Shown: in pieces, positions 1 through 6,516 of the stretch
How the letters are laid out: every line of letters begins with the position of its first letter
How positions within the stretch are numbered: position 1 is the first letter of the stretch
Origin: Oscillospiraceae bacterium
GTDB lineage: Bacteria; Bacillota; Clostridia; Oscillospirales; Oscillospiraceae
DNA length: 64,000 nt
Assembly: GCA_017527825.1 (NCBI GenBank)
Contig: JAFXPO010000019.1
Location: 1-64,000 of the forward strand
Direction of reading: 5' to 3'
The notes under the pieces: model-generated
The model's input: only the letters and a program-made list of their open reading frames with translations
Database searches by the model: none
Told to the model about the DNA's origin: nothing
Made by a program: the position numbers and the translations under genes

Positions 1-54
1 ATGATCACCGTGACGGTCATCAACGTTTTCAGCAAAAACAGAACGAAAAAGTAA
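1..54 (+). CDS. 3' end of an upstream gene (partial)
   Basis: A frame open from the left edge ends at a TAA at 52-54, coding for a basic tail finishing in NRTKK. The stop is followed directly by the ribosome-binding site of the DUF932 gene, an operon-like arrangement. It could also be a complete 17-residue peptide since base 1 begins an ATG, but a truncated upstream gene is more likely. Function cannot be told. Confidence 0.35.
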   Translation: MITVTVINVFSKNRTKK

Positions 55-67
55 GGAGGATTTCAAT

Positions 68-997
68 ATGTCAGCAAAAGTAGAAACCATGATGTATGTA
101 AGAGAGAAGCCATGGCACGGCCTCGGCACGATGGTACCCGAAGCGCCCACCAGCGCCGACGCGCTCCGCTTTGCGGGGCTGGATTGGAGCGTTCGGCAGG
201 AGCCGGTCTACAATGCCCGCGGCGGCGTGATTTCCGGCTACAAGTCCAACGTCCGTGACACGGACGGCAGCGTGCTCGGTATCGTGGGCGACCGCTACAA
301 GGTCGTGCAGAATATCGACGCCTTCAACTTCACCGACGACCTCATCGGCGGCAACGTGCGCTACGAGACGGCGGGAAGCTTGCGCGACGGTAAACAGATC
401 TGGCTGCTCGCCAAGATGCCCGCGCGCCGCGTCGCCAGCGACGATGTAGAGCCGTATCTGTGCTTCACCAACTCCCACGACGGAAGCGGCGGCCTCAAGG
501 TCTGCATGACGCCGATCCGCGTGGTGTGCAACAACACGCTCAATCTTGCTCTCGGCTCCGCGAAGCGCGTGTGGTCGATGCGGCACACCGAGAACATCCG
601 CGAGCGGATGCAGGAGGCGCGGGATTGTCTTGCCCTCGCGGATGAGTACATGAGCGGCCTTGCCCGCTACGCCGACCGCGCCGCCAACAAGACGCTGTAC
701 GACCGCGACGTGAAGGCGATCCTCGAAGAGCTGTTCCCGATCACGGACAAATCCACCGAACGAGAGAAGGCAACGGCGGAGAAGTGTCGTAACGAGTTCA
801 TGGTGTGCTACTACGCACCGGACATCAAGCGGTTTCGCGGCACGGCGTGGGGCGTCATCAACGCCGCGAGCGATCTTGCCACGCACTCGATGCCCCACCG
901 CAACACGAAGAACTACGCCGAAAACAACTGGTCGCGGGTGATGGACGGCCACGCGATTATCGACAAGGCCGTGCGGCTGTGCGGGGTAGCGGCATAG
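68..997 (+). CDS. DUF932 domain protein of phage/plasmid type
   Basis: The 309-aa product looks like the DUF932 family (phage/plasmid-like proteins of the TIGR03299 type), with the typical N-terminal segment containing KPWHGLG near residue 17 and a central TPIRVVCNNTL segment. Members are common on integrative elements and phages, often near recombination and anti-restriction genes; their biochemical role is not settled. Start: AAGGAGG lies 8-9 bases before the ATG. It is cytoplasmic, with no signal peptide or membrane segment. It precedes the toxin-antitoxin pair but is separated from it by a promoter, so the two are probably transcribed independently. Family assignment is confident, function unknown. 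Confidence 0.8.
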   Translation: MSAKVETMMYVREKPWHGLGTMVPEAPTSADALRFAGLDWSVRQEPVYNARGGVISGYKSNVRDTDGSVLGIVGDRYKVVQNIDAFNFTDDLIGGNVRYETAGSLRDGKQIWLLAKMPARRVASDDVEPYLCFTNSHDGSGGLKVCMTPIRVVCNNTLNLALGSAKRVWSMRHTENIRERMQEARDCLALADEYMSGLARYADRAANKTLYDRDVKAILEELFPITDKSTEREKATAEKCRNEFMVCYYAPDIKRFRGTAWGVINAASDLATHSMPHRNTKNYAENNWSRVMDGHAIIDKAVRLCGVAA

Positions 998-1087
998 CAC
1001 GGTTTGTTCTTGTGCAAAGGTAAACGCCAGTTTAAGCATTGAAATAGAAGTTAGTTTTGCAATTGAGCCCGAGCGCTGTGGGGTGGC

Positions 1088-1116
1088 TTGACAAAATTGA
1101 TTAATTCTTATATAAT
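1088..1116 (+). promoter_or_regulatory. Consensus sigma-A promoter of the toxin-antitoxin pair
   Basis: A perfect TTGACA (1088-1093) and a perfect TATAAT (1111-1116) are separated by 17 bp. The antitoxin start lies about 34 bases downstream of the -10 box, giving a short leader. This is the only promoter in the window with both hexamers and the spacing at consensus. Confidence 0.85.
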
Positions 1117-1149
1117 TCGGTCAGAATAAATGTATCGGAGGTGCCGCGT

Positions 1150-1416
1150 ATGTTGATTCGATCTTCCACCGCGCTGCGGAGCAACTATGATGAAATGGTC
1201 AAGCTGTCACAGGAAAAACAGGAGCCGGTGTTCCTGACGCGCAACGGCGACGGCGAGATGGTCTTTCTTCCCATCGAGCTGTGGGAAAAGCGCGAGGCGG
1301 AGCTGAATCTGCTGGCGGAGCTGCTGCGCCGCGAGCAAAGCCGTATCGAAGGCGCGCGAACGTATTCCCTCGACGAGATGGAAAAGCTGTCGGAGGACAT
1401 CTTGCGTGAAGGTTGA
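1150..1416 (+). CDS. Type II antitoxin, Phd/YefM-like
   Basis: The 88-aa product begins MLIRSSTALRSNY and contains a PVFLTRNGDGEMVFLP segment, the usual shape of Phd/YefM antitoxins (N-terminal DNA-binding fold, then a helical tail that wraps the toxin). The ATG at 1150 is preferred over the GTG at 1141 because GGAGG at 1137-1141 is ideally spaced from it. The downstream toxin gene overlaps by 11 bases, which indicates translational coupling. Known members repress their own promoter as a complex with the toxin and neutralize it; autoregulation of the consensus promoter just upstream is inferred. Its role is probably element maintenance. Confidence 0.8.
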   Translation: MLIRSSTALRSNYDEMVKLSQEKQEPVFLTRNGDGEMVFLPIELWEKREAELNLLAELLRREQSRIEGARTYSLDEMEKLSEDILREG

Positions 1417-1717
1417 GTGGCTGTATGAGGCGCGGAACGAATACCGCGATATTCTGACCTTTTACCGCGTGGAAGCGGGGGCGAAATACGCGAGAGCCTT
1501 TTCCGAAAAGGTCCTTGCGGCAGTACGACAATTGGAGCGTTTTCCGGAATCCGGCGTCATCAAGCACGATACGCTGCTGGGGAAGTACGGATTTCGCGCG
1601 TTGTTCATCGATCAATACGTCTGCATCTATAAGATCATCGGCGAAACGGTTTATATCTACTACTTCACCGATGCGCGAAAGAACTACATTTACAATATCT
1701 TCGGTCTGGAAGAATGA
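1406..1717 (+). CDS. Type II toxin, RelE/ParE superfamily
   Basis: The 103-aa basic protein has the RelE/ParE layout: an N-terminal VEWLYEARNEYRDI helix, a central LERFPESG segment and a C-terminal strand with IYYFTDARKNY. It starts with GTG at 1406 inside the antitoxin gene, with GGAGG at 1392-1396 serving as ribosome-binding site. RelE-type toxins cleave mRNA on the ribosome while ParE-type inhibit gyrase. The ending resembles RelE/YoeB-type proteins more than ParE, but this cannot be settled from sequence by eye. It is paired with the Phd-like antitoxin in one transcript. Confidence 0.8.
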   Translation: MKVEWLYEARNEYRDILTFYRVEAGAKYARAFSEKVLAAVRQLERFPESGVIKHDTLLGKYGFRALFIDQYVCIYKIIGETVYIYYFTDARKNYIYNIFGLEE

Positions 1718-1782
1718 TCTGAAAAGCCGCTTTGGAGCTTGCTCTGAGGCGGCTCCTGCTTTGCAAAAAGAGGTGAAACACA

Positions 1783-2727
1783 ATGAGTTATCAAGTCCTG
1801 GTCTCCACCGAAAACCTCCCCTATGACGACTGGCTGGACTACCGCAAGCGGGGCATCGGCGGGTCCGACGCCTCCGTGGTGTGCGGCATCAACCGCTACA
1901 AGTCGCCCGTGGAGCTGTGGATGGAAAAGACAAACCAACTCCCCTACCAAGAGGCGGGGGAAGCCGCGTACTGGGGAACGCGGTTGGAGTCTATCGTCCG
2001 CGCGGAGTTTACCCGTCGCACTGGGATTGAGGTGGAGATTGTCAAGCAGCTGCTCCAAAGCACGGAAAATCCGTTCATGCTCGCCAATCTGGACGGTGTT
2101 TGTCACCACCCCGACTATGGCGACTGCATCTTCGAAGCAAAGACTGCTTCGGCCTACAAAACGGGTGAATGGGAAGATGCCATCCCCGACGAATATGCCC
2201 TTCAAATCCAGCACTATATGGCGGTCACGGGTTTCCGTGCCGCCTTTATTGCTGTCCTGATCGGCGGCAATACCTTCAAATGGAAGCTGGTGGAGCGTGA
2301 CGACGAGCTGATCGACATGCTGATTCCCTTTGAATCCGTCTTCTGGCGGCACGTTCAAGATATGACTCCGCCGCCGTTGGACGGCTCCGACGCTTCAGCG
2401 AAGTTTCTCGCGGAGCGCTTTCCCAACAGCGTCCCCGCGTCGCAGATCGCGCTGCCGCCGTCCGCCTCGGAGCTGCTGGCGCAGTACGACGAGGCTTGCG
2501 AAGACCTCGATGCCGCCACCGAGCGGAAACAGAAAGCCGAAAACCTGCTCAAAGAGATGCTGGGTGAGAACGAGATCGGCACCGTGGGCGACAAGATCAT
2601 CACATGGAAATCCGTCACGCAGGAGCGGCTTGACAGCAAGACGCTGAAAGCGGAGCACCCGACGCTCTACCAGAAATACACGAACAAGATTTCATACCGT
2701 CGCTTCTCTGTGAAAGCGGCAAGCTAG
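1783..2727 (+). CDS. YqaJ-type viral recombinase / lambda-exonuclease-like nuclease
   Basis: The 314-aa product has the YqaJ nuclease fold: a GIGGSDA motif near residues 25-30, LDG with Asp104, and FEAKT with Glu118 and Lys120, together forming the D-ExK metal site. Relatives chew 5' ends of double-stranded DNA to make 3' overhangs for a partner annealing protein. The C-terminal part (about 220-314) is helical and less conserved. A GAGGTGA site precedes the ATG. The next gene starts 10 bases downstream and probably encodes its functional partner. Use in element recombination or repair is inferred. Confidence 0.85.
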   Translation: MSYQVLVSTENLPYDDWLDYRKRGIGGSDASVVCGINRYKSPVELWMEKTNQLPYQEAGEAAYWGTRLESIVRAEFTRRTGIEVEIVKQLLQSTENPFMLANLDGVCHHPDYGDCIFEAKTASAYKTGEWEDAIPDEYALQIQHYMAVTGFRAAFIAVLIGGNTFKWKLVERDDELIDMLIPFESVFWRHVQDMTPPPLDGSDASAKFLAERFPNSVPASQIALPPSASELLAQYDEACEDLDAATERKQKAENLLKEMLGENEIGTVGDKIITWKSVTQERLDSKTLKAEHPTLYQKYTNKISYRRFSVKAAS

Positions 2728-2737
2728 GAGGATCATC

Positions 2738-3508
2738 ATGGATAATAGCACTAAATTAAAGGCAAAAATGACCACAAAGGCGCAGGAGTTGACCGCTCCC
2801 GCGCCTTTGCCTTTTGAAACCGGTCTCATGCCGATGGAGGCGGAGTACGCGGCCCTGTCGAACAACGCGCTCTCCATCATCCGCGAGAACTTGAAGAATC
2901 AGCCGCTTGCGCTGGACTTCTTCGACGTGGTCAAATCGCCGTCCGGCGGTTCCACCGTGTTCTCCGTGCCAGGGCTGAACGGCGACGAGCCGGAAACCGA
3001 GCTGACGGGTATCATTCTCGACTACACCACGCCCCGCGCCTACTGGCATACGCCGGAGCCGGTGGAGGGCACACCGCCCGACTGCATGAGCGTCAACAGT
3101 ATCATTTCGTCGGACGGCAAAGCCTGCGCTCACTGTCCCTACAACGACTTTGGCTCCAAGGACGGCGAGAGCAACGCGAAGGCGTGCAAGGAGTCGGTGT
3201 TACTGTTCCTGTTACGCCCGAACACGATCCTCCCGCTGCTGGTGCGCGTGCCGGTGACGAGCAAGAACCGCTTCTTGAAGTACACAACGCGGCTGGCGGG
3301 CGCTCTGACGCCGATCAACGGCGTGGTGACGCGCATCACCTTGGAGCGGGCGACGAGCAAGGGCGGGAAGCCGTTCGCTCTGTTCAAATTCGAGGCAAGC
3401 AGCACCCTTGACGTGGACACGACCATGCAGGCGAAAGCGTATGCCCAGCAATTCATGGAGATCGTGAGCGCCGCCGACATGGTGCCGGAGCTGGACGAGG
3501 CGGGTTAA
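2738..3508 (+). CDS. Unknown protein with four-cysteine cluster, co-transcribed with the YqaJ nuclease
   Basis: This 256-aa product is not recognised with certainty. Four cysteines (Cys116, Cys130, Cys133, Cys150) are arranged C-x13-C-x2-C-x16-C in the middle, suggesting a bound zinc ion or iron-sulfur cluster. The N-terminal 30 residues are low-complexity and Lys/Thr/Ala-rich; the C-terminal half is predicted beta-rich. AGGAGG precedes the ATG and only 10 bases separate it from the YqaJ nuclease gene. Phage exonucleases usually sit beside a single-strand annealing or DNA-binding protein, so that role is a reasonable guess but not shown. Confidence 0.65.
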   Translation: MDNSTKLKAKMTTKAQELTAPAPLPFETGLMPMEAEYAALSNNALSIIRENLKNQPLALDFFDVVKSPSGGSTVFSVPGLNGDEPETELTGIILDYTTPRAYWHTPEPVEGTPPDCMSVNSIISSDGKACAHCPYNDFGSKDGESNAKACKESVLLFLLRPNTILPLLVRVPVTSKNRFLKYTTRLAGALTPINGVVTRITLERATSKGGKPFALFKFEASSTLDVDTTMQAKAYAQQFMEIVSAADMVPELDEAG

Positions 3509-3620
3509 GATGTGGGCTCAGGGGAATTGCCATAAGGTTATACCGGACAAACGATGAACACAAAGCAAACTCCGCGATGTAAGCTCCACAAAAAACTTTC
3601 GAATTTCTGAAAAATTTCTC

Positions 3621-3649
3621 TTGACTTTCCGGAAAAAACGTGGCATAAT
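3621..3649 (+). promoter_or_regulatory. Promoter of the candidate structured RNA
   Basis: TTGACT (3621-3626) and CATAAT (3644-3649) are separated by 17 bp, each one base off consensus. Transcription would start near 3656, with no plausible gene before 4148. Confidence 0.7.
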
Positions 3650-3655
3650 ATCTGC

Positions 3656-4097
3656 ACCGTCGCAAGTCGGCGGTATCCGATGAGCGTTGTGGCGCGTCCG
3701 TGGTGTGGCTGCTGCTCCACAGTATCCCCGAAAAAGTCAGCAGTTTTGCCCTCGACTTTGGTTAGGTCTTGGGTGTGTCCCGCGGAAGGCGGGTTTGTGG
3801 CCGAGACGGAGCTTGCTTCCGCCTGCAGGCCGGGAGCTGGACGGTCTATCGATTGAAAGATCAGTGCGCAGCCATCACCGGATCACAAATAACATATTTT
3901 GCTGACTGATGCACGGACGCCTAAGGCGCTTTACGGTCCGATGCTGCGATAACCAGCCGATGCGGTTTGCTGCATCAGCATTCGCGGCAGTCGATCCAAG
4001 GATCGACCCTAAATGCTATTGGAGGTCCCGAACGGCAGCAGATGAACACCTGCTATGACAGGTGCTAGTCTGCCGCACGTCCGGGATCTCCTTTTTT
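3656..4097 (+). ncRNA. Candidate large structured non-coding RNA (about 440 nt)
   Basis: The 640-bp gap between 3508 and 4148 has no convincing reading frame but is dense in paired segments. They include CCCGC/GCGGG (3779-3783/3789-3793), CGGAC/GTCCG enclosing CGCC/GGCG (3914-3940), GATGC/GCATC (3959-3976), AGCATT/AATGCT (3977-3982/4012-4017) enclosing GTCGATC/GATCGAC with a CAAG loop (3990-4007), and a long terminal stem ending in six T. A good promoter sits at its 5' end. Promoter, nested stems and intrinsic terminator together indicate a discrete RNA. It does not show RNase P or tmRNA hallmarks that I recognise. Element-borne ornate RNAs such as ROOL and GOLLD are the closest precedents in setting. 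It could instead be a long leader that attenuates the 271-aa gene downstream. Confidence 0.65.
4021..4097 (+). terminator. Compound intrinsic terminator of the candidate RNA
   Basis: GGAGGTCCCG (4021-4030) pairs with CGGGATCTCC (4082-4091) with one G-U, followed by six T (4092-4097). Nested inside are CGGCAG/CTGCCG (4033-4038/4070-4075) and CACCTG/CAGGTG (4047-4052/4059-4064), making one long interrupted stem. Confidence 0.8.
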
Positions 4098-4147
4098 GCT
4101 ATGGTGAAAGGGCTTCGGAACGCGCGAATTAAGAAAGGAAGAAGAAC

Positions 4148-4963
4148 ATGAAAAACAAGAACGCCAACTTCGAACACCTGACCGCCATCGTTGATGCCTT
4201 TTACGAGGAACCGTCGCTGATGCTGCTGATTCTGTGCGTCCTCGATGTGCTGATGCGCCCGTATTTCATCAGCACCGACCTCCCGCACATTGTCATCAAC
4301 TTCATCCTGACCAACAAAAACGAGGAGATCCCGGAGATGGTCAAGTTGCTCCTCAACGCCGTAAAGCTGATGGTCTCCAAGTGCGACCGCACCAACGCGG
4401 ACGAGCTTCCCGCCGTGCTGGTCAACATTCCCCAACAGTCGGTGTCGGATCAGCCGTACCGGACGGTATACGCGGGAACCGATGATCGTCTCGTCCCCGA
4501 GGATCCTCACACGGGAACCCGCGACGGTTGGTTCTGCCGCTCCATGGAAGACCGGTCCGCTCCGCAAATCATTCTTTCCACTCACTACATCAATTGCCCG
4601 AAGGTGATCAACTATCTCGAACTTGCCTTCAACAGCTCCGGCGCCGCTCCGCTTGCCAAGGTACTGGAAGCGCCGGAAATCATTGCCGACATCGTCTCGC
4701 TGATGAACGTTCCGAGTCTTGCCCGCAAAGTGGAGCGGGAGTATCTGAACATGGATGCTCAGTACCACTTCAACGAATGCGACGCCGTCAACGTCTGGTT
4801 CGAACTCCTGACGAAGCACCTTCATCGTGTTTTTTCCCGAGGCTGCGATGACGACACGATGGAAGTCCTGTGGGCGCACGATATCCAAACCGGCTTTATG
4901 GGAGCGGGTATGCTCTATGAAAGCCAGCTCCGCGAGAAGGCCGCTCAGAAGGAAGAAAAATAA
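4148..4963 (+). CDS. Hypothetical protein, 271 aa, downstream of the structured RNA
   Basis: I do not recognise this family. The product is soluble and mostly helical, with hydrophobic helices near residues 20-35 (LMLLILCVLDVLM) and a Cys-containing central part (DGWFCRSM, HYINCPKV). It ends in a charged AAQKEEK tail. AGGAAG precedes the ATG. It starts 50 bases after the RNA terminator and faces the 50-aa gene on the opposite strand. Its position on the element suggests an accessory or regulatory role, but no motif supports a function. Codon use resembles its neighbours, and the reading frame is clearly coding. Confidence 0.6.
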   Translation: MKNKNANFEHLTAIVDAFYEEPSLMLLILCVLDVLMRPYFISTDLPHIVINFILTNKNEEIPEMVKLLLNAVKLMVSKCDRTNADELPAVLVNIPQQSVSDQPYRTVYAGTDDRLVPEDPHTGTRDGWFCRSMEDRSAPQIILSTHYINCPKVINYLELAFNSSGAAPLAKVLEAPEIIADIVSLMNVPSLARKVEREYLNMDAQYHFNECDAVNVWFELLTKHLHRVFSRGCDDDTMEVLWAHDIQTGFMGAGMLYESQLREKAAQKEEK

Positions 4964-4977
4964 AATCACCATGCCAA

Positions 4978-5005
4978 GGCCGTGGGCGGATTACCGCCCA
5001 CGGCC
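4978..5005. terminator. Perfect 12-bp hairpin between convergent genes
   Basis: GGCCGTGGGCGG (4978-4989) and CCGCCCACGGCC (4994-5005) enclose a four-base loop that holds the stop codon of the minus-strand 50-aa gene. On the minus strand a TTTTATTTTTC run follows about 10 bases later; on the plus strand no T run follows. It probably acts as a transcription barrier or mRNA 3' end for both genes. Confidence 0.6.
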
Positions 5006-5143
5006 TCGCGTCTCCGCCGTGATTTTCGCTTTCATGCGCCGATACTCCTGCTCTCCAATCACGCCCTTTTCGTACAGAACCCGGTTGAAGTACAGCAGCC
5101 ACGCCTCGCGCTGAATCTGCTCCTTTGTGCAAGAAACGGACAT
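4991..5143 (-). CDS. Small conserved-looking protein, 50 aa
   Basis: A 50-codon frame begins at ATG 5143 with AAAGGAG seven bases upstream and ends at TAA 4991-4993. The product starts MSVSCTKEQIQREAW, contains GVIGEQEYRRMKAKI and ends in TRGRGR. The short KGVIGEQEY segment followed by basic residues resembles SHOCT-like helical tails found on small element proteins, which is a tentative likeness. It lies about 105 bases upstream of the Rep-like gene in genome order but is transcribed in the same direction and downstream of it. Spacing, a strong ribosome-binding site and the terminal hairpin support a real gene. Function unknown. Confidence 0.6.
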   Translation of the reverse strand: MSVSCTKEQIQREAWLLYFNRVLYEKGVIGEQEYRRMKAKITAETRGRGR

Positions 5144-5247
5144 ATTTTGACTCCTTTCCGCTTCTTTCTATAATATATGTTTGGAATCCTCATCAGTTCG
5201 GTATCCTATAGATATGTTCCCCGCGGTGTGAAAAAAAATACCGCCGG

Positions 5248-6327
5248 CTATTTGTGCTGCTTCAGCAATCGAAGCAAGCAAGCCTCCGGCGGTTCGAGCA
5301 CGTCCTCGCGGAAGTTCTTCCGCAGGGGTACGGGCTGTAGATTCATTTTTTCAAAGCGGTCGCGCATGCGGCGAAAGGACTTCCGACCGCAGCCATTGCG
5401 TTTCATGTACATCTCGGCGGCCTTGTCTTCGCCGTACTTCTTGGCAAGGCTGACATACTCGGCCATATGTCGCTTGCTCTTCTCCTGGCAATCGCACCGA
5501 TCGATGGCCTCCATCAACGCATCCTCCCGGACATAGACGCCGCGGCGGTAGAGATTTGGCAGCATCTCCCGGAAGACCTCTCCGCTGTGCATCGCCAGCT
5601 CGGTCACCACGCTTTCCTCGCTCTTGCAGTGAAAGCGCTTGCGCTGCTCCGTCAAGCCGTCCCCTTCCAACTGCCATTCCGTCCGCAGGACGCACTTCGG
5701 CATCCGGTCGACGCCCAGCAAATGACAGCGGAGCCCCTGCTTGTGCTTGTCGTACATGACGTGCGTTCCGCGGCGCACCGCTACGCAATAATAGTCGCGG
5801 TTACAGGAGCGATTCTCTTTCCTGCCGAGGCGTTTGTCATAGAACGGATGGCGTTCCCCGGCGTCCGGCGTCAAGCGCTTTCCGGCAAGGCGCAGCGTCT
5901 CGCGCACATAACCGTTCCACTCCGCGCGCAAGTTCACGCAGCAATCCACGCGCGTCACACGGTAATCCTCCGGATCGTGCGGAAGCTTCAATTCGGCAAG
6001 GCGCTTGCCCAGCTCCTTCCACGACGCCTTGAGGCGATTGCGCTCCGGTGGGATGATCTCCGCCGCGTGGACGGTGGCGTCCAGAAGCTTCAGCGGATTG
6101 ACCTTCAGAAAGATCGAACCGCTGCCGTCCTTCTTTTGGCACAGCTTGACCTCCAACCCCGCAAGCTTCAATGTCAGCGTCTTGCCGCCGGCGTAACACG
6201 GATAATTGCCCTCCAGATAGGTCCATATCTTTTGAAACTCCTTTGCGCAAAAGATCATGCGCCACAGCTCGTAGGTGTGGATCGACGCTCCCGGTTCCAA
6301 TAATGTCGGTTCTGAAGATAAGATCAT
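5248..6327 (-). CDS. Replication initiation / relaxase-like protein
   Basis: The 359-aa product resembles rolling-circle Rep proteins and the related NicK/Tn916 Orf20 group. It has an N-terminal segment with ELWRMIF, a central VTRVDCCVNL strand typical of the first catalytic-fold strand, then MYDKHKQG and CVLRTEWQLEG, reminiscent of phage gene II/X-type initiators. Such proteins nick at an origin to start element replication or transfer. The ATG at 6327 is preferred over that at 6345 because a GGGAGGGG site sits six bases before it. The catalytic tyrosine cannot be assigned by eye. Subfamily is uncertain; Rep versus relaxase is open. Confidence 0.6.
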   Translation of the reverse strand: MILSSEPTLLEPGASIHTYELWRMIFCAKEFQKIWTYLEGNYPCYAGGKTLTLKLAGLEVKLCQKKDGSGSIFLKVNPLKLLDATVHAAEIIPPERNRLKASWKELGKRLAELKLPHDPEDYRVTRVDCCVNLRAEWNGYVRETLRLAGKRLTPDAGERHPFYDKRLGRKENRSCNRDYYCVAVRRGTHVMYDKHKQGLRCHLLGVDRMPKCVLRTEWQLEGDGLTEQRKRFHCKSEESVVTELAMHSGEVFREMLPNLYRRGVYVREDALMEAIDRCDCQEKSKRHMAEYVSLAKKYGEDKAAEMYMKRNGCGRKSFRRMRDRFEKMNLQPVPLRKNFREDVLEPPEACLLRLLKQHK

Positions 6328-6473
6328 GGTGATCCCCTCCCGCATCTCAATTTCAGGCGGTTTCCCGTCCCGTTATGATGATGTTGTGGAGCGTTTCACT
6401 TTGTAATTTGTTTTGTCCCGTGTTGTTTTCCCTAATTAATATAGAGTAATTGCGACATTTCGCCCAATACAGC

Positions 6474-6503
6474 AAAACCCCGCGGCACATTCATGCCGCG
6501 GGG
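6474..6503 (-). terminator. Intrinsic terminator of the 550-aa gene
   Basis: CCCCGCGGCA (6478-6487) pairs perfectly with TGCCGCGGGG (6494-6503) around a six-base loop. On the minus strand it is followed by TTTT and lies 14 bases after the stop codon. Confidence 0.8.
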
Positions 6504-6516
6504 CAACTCGTCCGTT

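Noticed and set aside
3687..3905. A 72-codon frame inside the candidate RNA
   Set aside because: No ribosome-binding site, biased composition, and it crosses several perfect stems; the region looks non-coding.
3656..4097. RNase P RNA or tmRNA
   Set aside because: None of the conserved segments I know for these RNAs are visible, there is no tRNA-like end or tag frame, and these genes do not belong to an integrative element.
4016..4972. A 318-codon minus-strand frame across the 271-aa gene and the RNA terminator
   Set aside because: Antisense shadow; it runs through the terminator stem and lacks a ribosome-binding site.
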